This document shows positions 25,374 to 33,743 of a DNA stretch of 64,000 nt, piece after piece (positions within the stretch are counted from its first letter, which is position 1; each line of letters opens with the position of its first letter). Position numbers and translations under genes: made by a program. The DNA comes from Apibacter sp. B3706 (lineage in GTDB: Bacteria; Bacteroidota; Bacteroidia; Flavobacteriales; Weeksellaceae), in NCBI RefSeq assembly GCF_011082725.1, contig NZ_CP049715.1, forward strand, positions 310,001-374,000. The letters are read 5' to 3'. Under the pieces are notes generated by a model, which was not told where the DNA came from, made no database searches, and saw only the letters and a program-made list of their open reading frames with translations.

Positions 25374-26188
25374 TACAATTAAAAACAAAAGAAGAAATTG
25401 AATTGATGTACGAAAGCGCTCAATTGGTTTCTAAAACTTTGGGAGCACTGGCTAAAGAAGTTAAACCCGGAGTGACTACCTTACATTTAGATAAAATTGC
25501 TGAAGAATATATACGAGATCACGGTGCTATTCCCGGTTTTTTAGGATTGTATGACTTTCCTAATACTTTATGTATGTCTCCTAATGAACAAGTGGTTCAC
25601 GGTATACCTAATAATAAACCGCTCGAAGATGGAGATATAATTTCCATTGATTGTGGAGCATTAAAAAATGGATTTTACGGAGATCAAGCGTATACATTTT
25701 CTGTAGGAAGCATTGATCCTGAAGTTGATAAAATGATGCGAATTACCAAACAAAGTTTATATGCAGGAATAAAAAAATGCAAAGCAGGAAATAGAATAGG
25801 GGACATAAGTTTTGCGATACAGTTAATTTGTGAAAATGCAGGATATGGAGTAGTACGCGAATTAGTAGGTCATGGTTTAGGTAAAGAAATGCATGAAGAT
25901 CCGCAAGTTCCCAATTATGGAAGAAAAGGCAATGGTCCAAAAATAGAAGAAGGGTTAGTAATAGCAATTGAACCGATGGTCAATTTAGGTACATATAAAG
26001 TTAAATTCCATAACGACGGATGGACAGTCACCACGCGGGATAACAAACCCTCTTGTCATTTTGAACACGATGTTGCAGTAGTAAATGGAGAGCCAAAACT
26101 GCTTTCAACCTATAAATACATATATGATGCTTTAGGCATTACTTCCAATGAAGAAGATGAATTTTTATACCAACCCGCGCAGAATTAA
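25370..26188 (+). CDS. map: Methionine aminopeptidase, type I
   Basis: MetAP removes the initiator methionine from new proteins in the cytoplasm. The 272-residue protein shows all metal ligands: both Asp residues in SIDCGALKNGFYGDQAYTF, His in VGHGLGKEMHEDP, Glu in AIEPMV and Glu in CHFEHDVAV. It is a short type Ia form without an N-terminal zinc finger and with a modest C-terminal tail. It overlaps the HAD gene by 4 bp, and the methyltransferase starts 8 bp downstream. Confidence 0.96.
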   Translation: MIQLKTKEEIELMYESAQLVSKTLGALAKEVKPGVTTLHLDKIAEEYIRDHGAIPGFLGLYDFPNTLCMSPNEQVVHGIPNNKPLEDGDIISIDCGALKNGFYGDQAYTFSVGSIDPEVDKMMRITKQSLYAGIKKCKAGNRIGDISFAIQLICENAGYGVVRELVGHGLGKEMHEDPQVPNYGRKGNGPKIEEGLVIAIEPMVNLGTYKVKFHNDGWTVTTRDNKPSCHFEHDVAVVNGEPKLLSTYKYIYDALGITSNEEDEFLYQPAQN

Positions 26189-26196
26189 TTTAGTTA

Positions 26197-26964
26197 ATGA
26201 AGCAAGTATTTAAGTTTTTTTTGAATTTAATACCCAGACCGATTCTTATTAAATTCAGCTATTTCTTTGCTCCTTTTTTTGCGTGGTTTTACAAAGGAGA
26301 TCAATTTGTAGACCCAATAGACGGTAAAAAATACCGAAAATTTTTGCCGTATGGTTACGGTAAACCTAGAAATAATGCTTTAGCACCGGGGACATTATCT
26401 CTTGAAAGACATAGGTTAATGTGGTTGTATTTGCTAAAAGATACTGATTTTTTTTCAGCTAATTTAAAAGTTTTAAGTATTGCTCCGGAGCAATGCTTTC
26501 TAAAAAGGTTTAAAAAATTAAAAAATTTAAAGTATATAACCGCTGATCTTTATTCTCCTATTGTAGATGTTAAAGCGGATATTTTGAACCTGCCTTTTAA
26601 AGATAATGAATTTGATGTGATTTTTTGCAATCATGTTTTGGAACATATAGAAGATGATCGTAAAGCAATGTCAGAATTATACAGGGTGATGAAACCTGGA
26701 GGATGGGGAATTTTTCAAGTGCCTATGAGATATGGATCTAACAAAACATACGAAGATTTCTCCATCACAGACAAAGAAGAAAGAAAAAAACATTTCGGAC
26801 AATATGATCATGTGAGATGGTATGGGTTGGATTATTTTGAACGTTTAGAAAACGCAGGGTTTCAAGTAGAGCAAGTAAAGTATTATGAAACTTTACCCGA
26901 AAGTGAAATGAAAAAATACGCATTATCGAAAAATGAAATTTTACCGGTAGTAAAGAAAAGGTAA
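26197..26964 (+). CDS. Class I SAM-dependent methyltransferase
   Basis: This 255-residue protein has a methyltransferase type 11 core: a glycine-poor motif I (LKVLSIAPEQCFLKRF), YITADLYSPIVDVKADILNLPF as motif II, FDVIFCNHVLEHIEDDRKAM and MKPGGWGIFQVPM. The acceptor is not identifiable. The first 30 residues are hydrophobic and aromatic (FKFFLNLIPRPILIKFSYFF) and may contact the membrane or a lipid substrate. It follows map by 8 bp in the same operon. Confidence 0.85.
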   Translation: MKQVFKFFLNLIPRPILIKFSYFFAPFFAWFYKGDQFVDPIDGKKYRKFLPYGYGKPRNNALAPGTLSLERHRLMWLYLLKDTDFFSANLKVLSIAPEQCFLKRFKKLKNLKYITADLYSPIVDVKADILNLPFKDNEFDVIFCNHVLEHIEDDRKAMSELYRVMKPGGWGIFQVPMRYGSNKTYEDFSITDKEERKKHFGQYDHVRWYGLDYFERLENAGFQVEQVKYYETLPESEMKKYALSKNEILPVVKKR

Positions 26965-27008
26965 AAAATATATGAAACTTCTAAAAATCAATCAACATTA
27001 CTGAAAAT

Positions 27009-27557
27009 ATGCAGCAACAGGAAAGAGTAGAGAAATTAAAATTAGAATCGTTAAACAGAAAATCCCTTGAAGATTATAAAGAAAGTGAGAAAATTCCCGT
27101 GATAGTATTGCTGGATCAAGTTCGTTCCATGCATAATGTAGGATCGGTTTTCAGAACCTCAGATGCTTTTGCTATAGAGAAAATTTATTTATGCGGAATT
27201 ACGCCGTGCCCTCCTCATCGTGAAATCCAAAAAACAGCCTTGGGAGCTACGGAAAGCGTTGAATGGGAGCATCAGGAAAATATAAGTGAATTAATAATTA
27301 ACTTAAAAAACGAAGGGTATATTATTGTAGGAGTTGAACAAGTGAAAGGAAGCATTTTATTACAAGATTATCCAATAAACAAGGAGCAAAAGTATGTCTT
27401 AATTTTCGGAAATGAAGTTGAAGGGATCAGTGATTCAATTCTCCATTTAATTGATATTTTTATTGAGATCCCTCAATCTGGAACAAAACACTCTTTAAAT
27501 GTAAGCGTTTGTGCCGGAATAGTTCTTTGGGAGTGGTATCGTAATCTTTTAAGATAG
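27009..27557 (+). CDS. TrmH/SpoU-family RNA methyltransferase
   Basis: This 182-residue SPOUT methyltransferase has the three family motifs: NVGSVFRTSDAF, YVLIFGNEVEGIS and IPQSGTKHSLNVSVCAGIVLWEW, which form the knotted SAM site. It lacks the N-terminal RNA-binding extension of larger TrmH and RlmB proteins. It probably 2'-O-methylates a tRNA or rRNA ribose; which site is unknown. It follows the methyltransferase gene by 44 bp and ends before a strong terminator. Confidence 0.9.
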   Translation: MQQQERVEKLKLESLNRKSLEDYKESEKIPVIVLLDQVRSMHNVGSVFRTSDAFAIEKIYLCGITPCPPHREIQKTALGATESVEWEHQENISELIINLKNEGYIIVGVEQVKGSILLQDYPINKEQKYVLIFGNEVEGISDSILHLIDIFIEIPQSGTKHSLNVSVCAGIVLWEWYRNLLR

Positions 27558-27563
27558 TATAAA

Positions 27564-27597
27564 AAAAAAGTTCGGATCTAAAATTCCGAACTTTTTT
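27564..27597. terminator. Bidirectional terminator
   Basis: The stem AAAAAAGTTCGGA / TCCGAACTTTTTT encloses an 8-base loop between the convergent spoU and deoxyhypusine-synthase-like genes. A- and T-runs on both sides give U tails in either direction. Confidence 0.85.
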
Positions 27598-27624
27598 ATA
27601 GTATAAATTAATAATTTTATCTTA

Positions 27625-28596
27625 CTACATTTCTAGAATATAAGCAAAGACTAACGGAGCTACAATAGTTGCATCACTCTCAATAATAAATTTAGGAGTA
27701 TCAATATCTAACTTTCCCCAGGTTATTTTTTCATTGGGAACAGCCCCCGAATATGAGCCATAGCTGGTGGTTGAGTCCGATATCTGACAGAAATAGCTCC
27801 AAAACGGAACATCTTCCCACTCTAAATCTTGATACATCATAGGAACTACACAAATAGGAAAATCTCCGGATATTCCTCCGGCTATTTGGAAAAATCCTAC
27901 ACCTTTACCTTCCGAATTGTTTCGGTACCATTCGGTTAAATATATCATATATTCAATACCGCTTTTCATGGTTGAAGCTTTCAAATTTCCTTTAATCACA
28001 TTAGCAGCAAAAATATTACCCATAGTACTGTCTTCCCAACCCGGAACTACAATAGGTAAATTTTTTTCAGCAGCGGCCAACATCCAACTGTCTTTAGGGT
28101 CTATTTCGTAATATTGTTCCAATACTCCCGAACGAAGCATTTGATACATATATTCATGAGGAAAATATCTTTCTCCTTTATCGTCTGCATCTTTCCATAT
28201 TTTTTCAATATGTTGTTGGATACGTCGAAAAGCTTCTTCTTCCGGAATACACGTATCTGTAACACGATTTAAATGATTTTCAAGTAATTCCCATTCTTGT
28301 TGAGGAGTCAGGTCGCGATATTCAGGAATTCTCTTGTAGTGGGAATGAGCCACCAAATTCATGATGTCTTCCTCTAAATTAGCTCCCGTACAAGAAATAA
28401 TGGATACCTTATCTTGGCGAATCATCTCAGCCAAAATTTTTCCTAATTCAGCGGTACTCATGGCACCTCCCATAGTAATCATCATCTTACCCCCATCTTT
28501 AAGATGAGCTACATAACCTTTAGCAGCATCTACTAAGGTTGCAGAATTGAAATGTAAAAAATATTTTTCAATAAATTCCGAAATAGGTTTATTCAT
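27625..28596 (-). CDS. Deoxyhypusine synthase-like protein
   Basis: This 323-residue protein belongs to the deoxyhypusine synthase family: MITMGGAMSTAELGKILAEM, ISCTGANLEEDIMNLV and a C-terminal block ITWGKLDIDT. In the human enzyme the lysine in the corresponding WGK motif (Lys329) forms the covalent imine with the aminobutyl group; here it is Lys295 and is kept. Bacteria have no eIF5A, so the substrate must differ. Bacterial relatives are thought to act in polyamine metabolism, for example making homospermidine-like products. No polyamine genes are adjacent. It is flanked by terC upstream on the same strand (28-bp gap). Confidence 0.88.
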   Translation of the reverse strand: MNKPISEFIEKYFLHFNSATLVDAAKGYVAHLKDGGKMMITMGGAMSTAELGKILAEMIRQDKVSIISCTGANLEEDIMNLVAHSHYKRIPEYRDLTPQQEWELLENHLNRVTDTCIPEEEAFRRIQQHIEKIWKDADDKGERYFPHEYMYQMLRSGVLEQYYEIDPKDSWMLAAAEKNLPIVVPGWEDSTMGNIFAANVIKGNLKASTMKSGIEYMIYLTEWYRNNSEGKGVGFFQIAGGISGDFPICVVPMMYQDLEWEDVPFWSYFCQISDSTTSYGSYSGAVPNEKITWGKLDIDTPKFIIESDATIVAPLVFAYILEM

Positions 28597-28624
28597 TGTA
28601 AATTCTAATTTTTATTTTAAATTA

Positions 28625-29698
28625 TTAAACATTTTTTTCTTTTTTTTCAGGAAAAGTTAATGAAAGCAATACTGAAATTATAAGTACTCCTGCCACAACT
28701 CCTAAAGAAACTATGGATGAAATATGTATAAAAGGAGCTACCAACATTTTAACTCCTATAAAACTTAAGATCACAGCCAATCCATATTTTAATTTACTGA
28801 ACATATACATAAAATTAGCCAGTAAAAAGTAAAGAGATCGCAAACCTAAAATGGCAAATATATTAGAGGTATATAATATAAACGGATCATTAGGTGCAAT
28901 AGCGAAGATAGCAGGTATGGAGTCCACGGCAAAAATTAAATCAGTAAATTCAATGATAACTAGAGCAGTAAATAAAGGGGTTGCCATTTTAATCCCATTT
29001 TTAACTGTAAAAAATTTACTTCCGTCTAATTCATCAGATACTTTAAAAAATCGTTTTACAAAACGAGCACCGAAACTCTCATTTAGATTTTTTTTGTCGG
29101 AGTTGTCATCATCTTTAGATGTCCAAGAATGGATACCGGCATATATAAGGAAGAATCCAAAAATAGTTAAAATTATATTAGGCCTGAAAAACAGCATTTG
29201 ACTATAATCGGCATGTTCCGCACTTTGTTGGTCTAAAATAAAATGAAAATTTCCGATGGAAAAAGGAGGAAGATAGGTTTTATTAATCATTTCTACACCT
29301 AAGAAAATAAATACGGCGCGGAAAGCCAAGGCACCAATAATACCCCAAAATAAAATTTTATGTTGATATTCTTTTGGAATTTTAAAAAATCCAAAAACCA
29401 TTATAAATACAAAAAGATTGTCAACGGATAGTGCTTTTTCTATCCAATAAGCAGATTGAAATTGAGAGAATTTTTCAAGGGCGAATTTTGATCCATCAGC
29501 CCCTTTAAAAACAAAATAAATAATCCCACTGAAAATCATGGCTAATGATATCCAAACCACCGACCATATCGCAGCTTCCTTATTAGAAACAGCATGAGAT
29601 TTTTTATTGAGAATTCCTAAGTCAAGAAGTAGCATAATAATAATCGAAACCGCGAATATGGTAATTAATCCGGGATGATTAAGCATATTGTCCTGCAT
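28625..29698 (-). CDS. TerC/Alx-family membrane protein
   Basis: This 357-residue protein has about nine membrane helices. It matches TerC/Alx: LLDLGILNKKSHAVSNKEAA, WIEKALSVDNLFVFIMVFGFF with the conserved SVDN aspartate, and VIIEFTDLIFAVDSIPAIFAI with the second acidic motif. Family members export manganese or support metal loading of exported proteins. I keep the first ATG, although MLNHPG at 29686 is an alternative. It lies 28 bp upstream of the deoxyhypusine-synthase-like gene and may be co-transcribed. Confidence 0.9.
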   Translation of the reverse strand: MQDNMLNHPGLITIFAVSIIIMLLLDLGILNKKSHAVSNKEAAIWSVVWISLAMIFSGIIYFVFKGADGSKFALEKFSQFQSAYWIEKALSVDNLFVFIMVFGFFKIPKEYQHKILFWGIIGALAFRAVFIFLGVEMINKTYLPPFSIGNFHFILDQQSAEHADYSQMLFFRPNIILTIFGFFLIYAGIHSWTSKDDDNSDKKNLNESFGARFVKRFFKVSDELDGSKFFTVKNGIKMATPLFTALVIIEFTDLIFAVDSIPAIFAIAPNDPFILYTSNIFAILGLRSLYFLLANFMYMFSKLKYGLAVILSFIGVKMLVAPFIHISSIVSLGVVAGVLIISVLLSLTFPEKKEKNV

Positions 29699-29856
29699 GT
29701 ACAGCTATTTAAAATTATTAATCCCAAAGGTACTTATTTTTAAATACAAGGGCAAAAAGTAAAAATAATTTAAATCTTGTAGAAATTGTTAAAAATATAA
29801 AAGATAAAATATAAAATTGTATAATATTAATTTAGTATTTGTAATTTTACCGAAAA

Positions 29857-30330
29857 ATGAGAATATCAGATATACATACAGTAGAATTAGACGGTATCGA
29901 TAAAATCATTTTAAAAGCATTAATGGAGAATTCGAAAATACCGGTTTCAACAATAGCAAAACAGGTAGGAGTTTCATCCACAGCAATTCATCAACGAATT
30001 AAAAAACTGGAAGCAGCAAAAATCATAGAAGATCCGGTTACCCCTTTGAATTATAAATTATTAGGATATAAAACTACCGCTTATGTGGGTATTTTTCTTG
30101 AAAAATCGGCCCAGTACAAAGAAGCCATTAAAAGCATGATGCAAATTCCTGAAATTATCGAAGCACATTTTACAACAGGAAATTATGCTATTTTCATCAA
30201 AATATTATGTAAAGATAATGATCATCTCATGTCGGTTTTAAGAAATGAGATACAAAATATCAAGGGAATAGAAAGGACTGAAACCATTATTTCTTTAGAA
30301 CAAAGTATTTCACGACAAATTATACCCTAA
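29857..30330 (+). CDS. Lrp/AsnC-family transcriptional regulator
   Basis: This 157-residue regulator has an N-terminal HTH (about 10-60: DKIILKALMENSKIPVSTIA, GVSSTAIHQRIKKLEAAKII) and a C-terminal RAM domain (about 75-150: TTAYVGIFLE, IIEAHFTTGNYAIFIKILC, GIERTETIISL) that binds amino acids and builds oligomers. It is divergent from terC and lies 26 bp upstream of deoC. Its target is not clear from the sequence; autoregulation is common in the family. Confidence 0.93.
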   Translation: MRISDIHTVELDGIDKIILKALMENSKIPVSTIAKQVGVSSTAIHQRIKKLEAAKIIEDPVTPLNYKLLGYKTTAYVGIFLEKSAQYKEAIKSMMQIPEIIEAHFTTGNYAIFIKILCKDNDHLMSVLRNEIQNIKGIERTETIISLEQSISRQIIP

Positions 30331-30356
30331 AAACACAATTAAAAATTATAAGATAA

Positions 30357-31100
30357 ATGGATATAACAAAGTATTTAGATTCAACTTACCTTAAGCTACC
30401 TTCTCAAAGTGGATTAACCGAAGAACAAACTTGGGAAGAAGTTAAAAAACTTACTGAAGAAGCAATTGAAAATCATTTTTATTTAGTAATGATTCGTCCC
30501 GAATACATTAAAAAAGTGAAAGAAATGATTCAAAAAGTTAATTCTGAGGTAAAAGTAGGAACCGTCATTGGGTTTCATGAAGGTACCTATTCATTAACTG
30601 AAAAAATTGCAGAGGCACAGAAAGCTATTGAAGATGGAGTGGATGAGTTGGATTATGTAATCAACTATGAGGCTTTTAAAAAGGGATATATCGATTTAAT
30701 TAAACAAGAATTTATTACCGGAACGTCATTAGGTTTAAAAGCATCTAAAGTGGTTAAATGGATTATTGAGATTGCGGCATTAACTGACGAACAAATCCAA
30801 TCCATTTGCTCTTATTTTTCCACCTGGGCTCAAGAAAACTTTGAAAAGAATGATTTTGGTAACATTTTTGTGAAATCTTCCACCGGTTTTTACCAAGCAG
30901 AAGAGGGAAAACCCAATGGAGCGACGTTCCATGCAATGGAAATTATGCTTAAATATTCTCAACCCTTGCCGGTAAAAGCAGCTGGTGGAGTTAGAACTTA
31001 TGATGAAGCAGTGAAAATGATTGAAATGGGAGTAAAAAGAATTGGAACTTCTTCGGCAAAAGCCTTATCTCAAAAAGGTAATACAAATGATTCATACTAA
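30357..31100 (+). CDS. deoC: Deoxyribose-phosphate aldolase
   Basis: DeoC splits 2-deoxyribose-5-phosphate into glyceraldehyde-3-phosphate and acetaldehyde during nucleoside salvage. The 247-residue TIM barrel shows DELDYVINYEAFKKGY, the Schiff-base lysine in FVKSSTGFY and the helper lysine in PVKAAGGVRTYDEA. The stop TAA shares its last base with the cysQ start (TAATG), so the two are translationally coupled. It follows the Lrp gene by 26 bp. Confidence 0.95.
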   Translation: MDITKYLDSTYLKLPSQSGLTEEQTWEEVKKLTEEAIENHFYLVMIRPEYIKKVKEMIQKVNSEVKVGTVIGFHEGTYSLTEKIAEAQKAIEDGVDELDYVINYEAFKKGYIDLIKQEFITGTSLGLKASKVVKWIIEIAALTDEQIQSICSYFSTWAQENFEKNDFGNIFVKSSTGFYQAEEGKPNGATFHAMEIMLKYSQPLPVKAAGGVRTYDEAVKMIEMGVKRIGTSSAKALSQKGNTNDSY

Positions 31101-31918
31101 TGAAAAAACTAATTAATATAGCGCTAAAAGCTGCTATAGAAGCTTCTCAAGAAGTCCATAAGATATATGAGGATGGCTTTTCAGTTTCCTTAAAAAAAGA
31201 CCAATCACCCGTAACAACGGGTGATCTTAAGTCAAATGAAATTATTACCACTTATTTAAAACAAACATCAATTCCTATTTTAAGTGAAGAAACCGAGCAC
31301 GAATCGGAAAAGGTAATGGGAAGTTGGGAAAAATATTGGTGTGTAGATCCAATTGACGGAACTAAAGAATATGTGAATAAAACCGGAGAATATTGTATTT
31401 CAATTGGCTTATTGACTCCCGAAACTTCTTTGCTCGGAGTTTTAGCTGCTCCCTCTATGGGATTGTTTTATTTTGCAGCGGAAGGATTAGGTAGCTATAA
31501 ATGGAATGGAAAGTATGAAGATTTATATGCGTTACTGAATGAAGATGATCTTACGGACAAACTACTGAAACAATCCGTTACATTACCTTTAAAACCCGAT
31601 TTAAAAAAATATACCGTTTTAACAAGTCGTTCCCACTATAGTCATGTGGATGAAGAATATATAAAAAACTTAAAATTACAACATTCAGAAATTGTTGTTT
31701 TACAGATGGGCAGCGCCATTAAAATTGGCCTGGTAGCTGAAGGAAAAGCAAACGAATATGCACGATTAAGTCCCATTAATTTTTGGGATATTGCCGGTGG
31801 ACACGCCATTGCCAAATATGCCGGATTGAATATCATAGATTATGAAACCAAAGCACTAATTACTTATAAAAATCTTTCATCATTAAAAATATCGGGGTAT
31901 ATCGTTAAAAATAATTAA
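31100..31918 (+). CDS. cysQ: 3'(2'),5'-bisphosphate nucleotidase CysQ
   Basis: CysQ hydrolyses 3'-phosphoadenosine-5'-phosphate to AMP, clearing a sulphate-assimilation by-product. The 272-residue inositol-monophosphatase-fold protein keeps the metal site: ILSEETEHES, CVDPIDGTKEYVNKTGEYCISIGL and the C-terminal NFWDIAGGHAIAKYAG. It is coupled to deoC by a 1-base overlap. Making AMP and salvaging adenine (apt downstream) are compatible roles, but the grouping may be incidental. Confidence 0.93.
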   Translation: MKKLINIALKAAIEASQEVHKIYEDGFSVSLKKDQSPVTTGDLKSNEIITTYLKQTSIPILSEETEHESEKVMGSWEKYWCVDPIDGTKEYVNKTGEYCISIGLLTPETSLLGVLAAPSMGLFYFAAEGLGSYKWNGKYEDLYALLNEDDLTDKLLKQSVTLPLKPDLKKYTVLTSRSHYSHVDEEYIKNLKLQHSEIVVLQMGSAIKIGLVAEGKANEYARLSPINFWDIAGGHAIAKYAGLNIIDYETKALITYKNLSSLKISGYIVKNN

Positions 31919-31948
31919 TGTATTTTTACCTGTGACAAACATACTTTT

Positions 31949-33091
31949 ATGAGAAAAATATTTTTGATAGGGTTAACCTTTATTTTCTTATGTTCTTCTT
32001 GTGAAAAAGAATATAAGGTAATTGACGGGACATCAAAGGAAACCTTTACTAAAAGTGTAAAATCTATATCGTCCAAATTGACTATCCTACAACAGGATAA
32101 AATTCAAGAAGCGGTTAAACTGATTTATAAGTTTAAAACAGAAGGATCTGATGAAAATAAGAGATGGGAACAACTCTATACTTTACTTAATGGTAAAAAT
32201 GCCGAACAAATTTTTGATATAGCAGAGGATATAGCAAAGAAAAACAAGATTCCTTGGTCCAGCACATCCATGAACTCAGTAGATCCTTCTGTATTCGATA
32301 ATGATTTAAAGCCATTAACAGAAGCTGAGCAAAAACTTAAACAAATAGAAAAAGCAACACGGATCAATATTCGTTATTCTCCTATTAGCAAAGATGAAAC
32401 CATCAATGATGGATTTTATTTATACCCCGAATTAATTGATGATTCAGGATCAGAAATTTTTTATGCTGATTTACCATTGACTTTATCCATATCATTTATA
32501 AACAATGGTACCATAGTATATGTAATCCAAAGAGAAATTAATTCTTCGGCAGTGGGAGATCCCTCATTAAATAAAGGTATTAAAATTCCTTTTTTTATGT
32601 TTGATAACAAAAAATTGGCGACATCCTCCTTAGATGTTGAAATAAAGATTAATGCCGAAGATAAATATCTATACGGTAAACTGTCGGGTATTCCTATAGA
32701 TTTATCCAAAACAAGAGATGCATCCACTCCTATAGAGGATGAAATAAATAAACAAGTTGCGTTGGACAATGTTAAAAAATTTATACAATTAATTGGTGAT
32801 AAACAATATTCCGAGGCTTATAATTTAGCACAGAATCCTAAATGGACTTCTTTAGATCAATTTTCGTCTACTACCAATGGATTTGGAACTATTGCTGCTA
32901 CTAACTTAATAAACGCACAATTAGAAGAAAAGAATGATGATAAACAAACTGTTAATGTACAATATCAGATCAAAGACATTAATGGAAAAATAAAAACTTT
33001 AACTCAAAATTTTATACTAAAAAAAGTTAAAGATAATTGGTTAATAATAAATACAGAAACTAAAGAAATAAAAGAAGATACTTGGAAATAA
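31949..33091 (+). CDS. Lipoprotein of unknown function with an NTF2-like C-terminal region
   Basis: This 380-residue protein has a lipoprotein signal ending FLCSSCEKEYKVIDG (lipid Cys18). A helical, Lys/Glu-rich stretch (about 30-115) is followed by a beta-rich middle (130-250, with YADLPLTLSISFINNGTIVYVIQREIN split by short loops). The final 110 residues (VKKFIQLIGDKQYSEAYNLA, LKKVKDNWLIINTETKE) resemble DUF4878/NTF2-like domains. I do not recognise the whole protein. It lies 30 bp after cysQ and 31 bp before apt, so it is probably in their operon, an odd place for an envelope lipoprotein. Confidence 0.75.
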   Translation: MRKIFLIGLTFIFLCSSCEKEYKVIDGTSKETFTKSVKSISSKLTILQQDKIQEAVKLIYKFKTEGSDENKRWEQLYTLLNGKNAEQIFDIAEDIAKKNKIPWSSTSMNSVDPSVFDNDLKPLTEAEQKLKQIEKATRINIRYSPISKDETINDGFYLYPELIDDSGSEIFYADLPLTLSISFINNGTIVYVIQREINSSAVGDPSLNKGIKIPFFMFDNKKLATSSLDVEIKINAEDKYLYGKLSGIPIDLSKTRDASTPIEDEINKQVALDNVKKFIQLIGDKQYSEAYNLAQNPKWTSLDQFSSTTNGFGTIAATNLINAQLEEKNDDKQTVNVQYQIKDINGKIKTLTQNFILKKVKDNWLIINTETKEIKEDTWK

Positions 33092-33122
33092 GATATTTTA
33101 AGTAAAATTAAAAATGAATTGA

Positions 33123-33659
33123 ATGAAAGAATTAAGTTTAAGCCAAGAAATAGATTTACATATTGATAGAGTTCAAGATTTTCCAAAAGAAGGCATTCAA
33201 TATAAAGATATTTCTCCCATATTTTTAAATGCAGATTTGTGTTCCAAAATTGTAAAAGCTTTTGCTGATTTAAGTAGAGGTAAAATTGATGCAGTTTGTG
33301 GTATTGAGAGTAGGGGGTATTTATTCGGAGTTCAAATTGCCAGGGAGCTTGGTTTGCCGTTTATATTGGTACGTAAAGCAGGGAAATTGCCTCCTCCGAT
33401 AATCTCCCAAGAATATGATTTAGAATATGGTTCAGCAATTATTGAAGTTAAAAAAGGACACATTAAGCCGGGACAAAGAATTCTAATTCATGATGACGTT
33501 CTAGCAACAGGAGGAACAGCTTCTGCATGTGCTAAATTGGTACAAAATTGTGATGCAGTAGTCTCTCAATTCAGCTTTATATTGGGACTTTCCTTTTTAG
33601 GAGGTCTAGATGAGTTAAAAAAGTATACACAGGATATTCAATTACTGGTAGAATATTAA
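33123..33659 (+). CDS. apt: Adenine phosphoribosyltransferase
   Basis: Apt makes AMP from adenine and PRPP. The 178-residue type I PRTase has FPKEGIQYKDISPIF, GIESRGYLFG for base and phosphate contacts, LVRKAGKLPPP as the flexible loop and the PRPP signature ILIHDDVLATGGTASA. It ends the deoC-cysQ-lipoprotein-apt run and is followed by a strong terminator. Confidence 0.95.
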   Translation: MKELSLSQEIDLHIDRVQDFPKEGIQYKDISPIFLNADLCSKIVKAFADLSRGKIDAVCGIESRGYLFGVQIARELGLPFILVRKAGKLPPPIISQEYDLEYGSAIIEVKKGHIKPGQRILIHDDVLATGGTASACAKLVQNCDAVVSQFSFILGLSFLGGLDELKKYTQDIQLLVEY

Positions 33660-33686
33660 ATTTAAAAAATCGCTTTATAAATAAAC

Positions 33687-33716
33687 AACGCTCTGTTTAT
33701 AATTAAACAGAGCGTT
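33687..33716. terminator. Bidirectional terminator between apt and the SusD gene
   Basis: A 13-bp perfect stem (AACGCTCTGTTTA / TAAACAGAGCGTT) with a 4-base loop lies between convergent genes. T-rich flanks are present on the plus side (ATTTATATAT) and weaker ones on the minus side. Confidence 0.8.
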
Positions 33717-33743
33717 ATTTATATATGAAATTTTAACTAAGTA

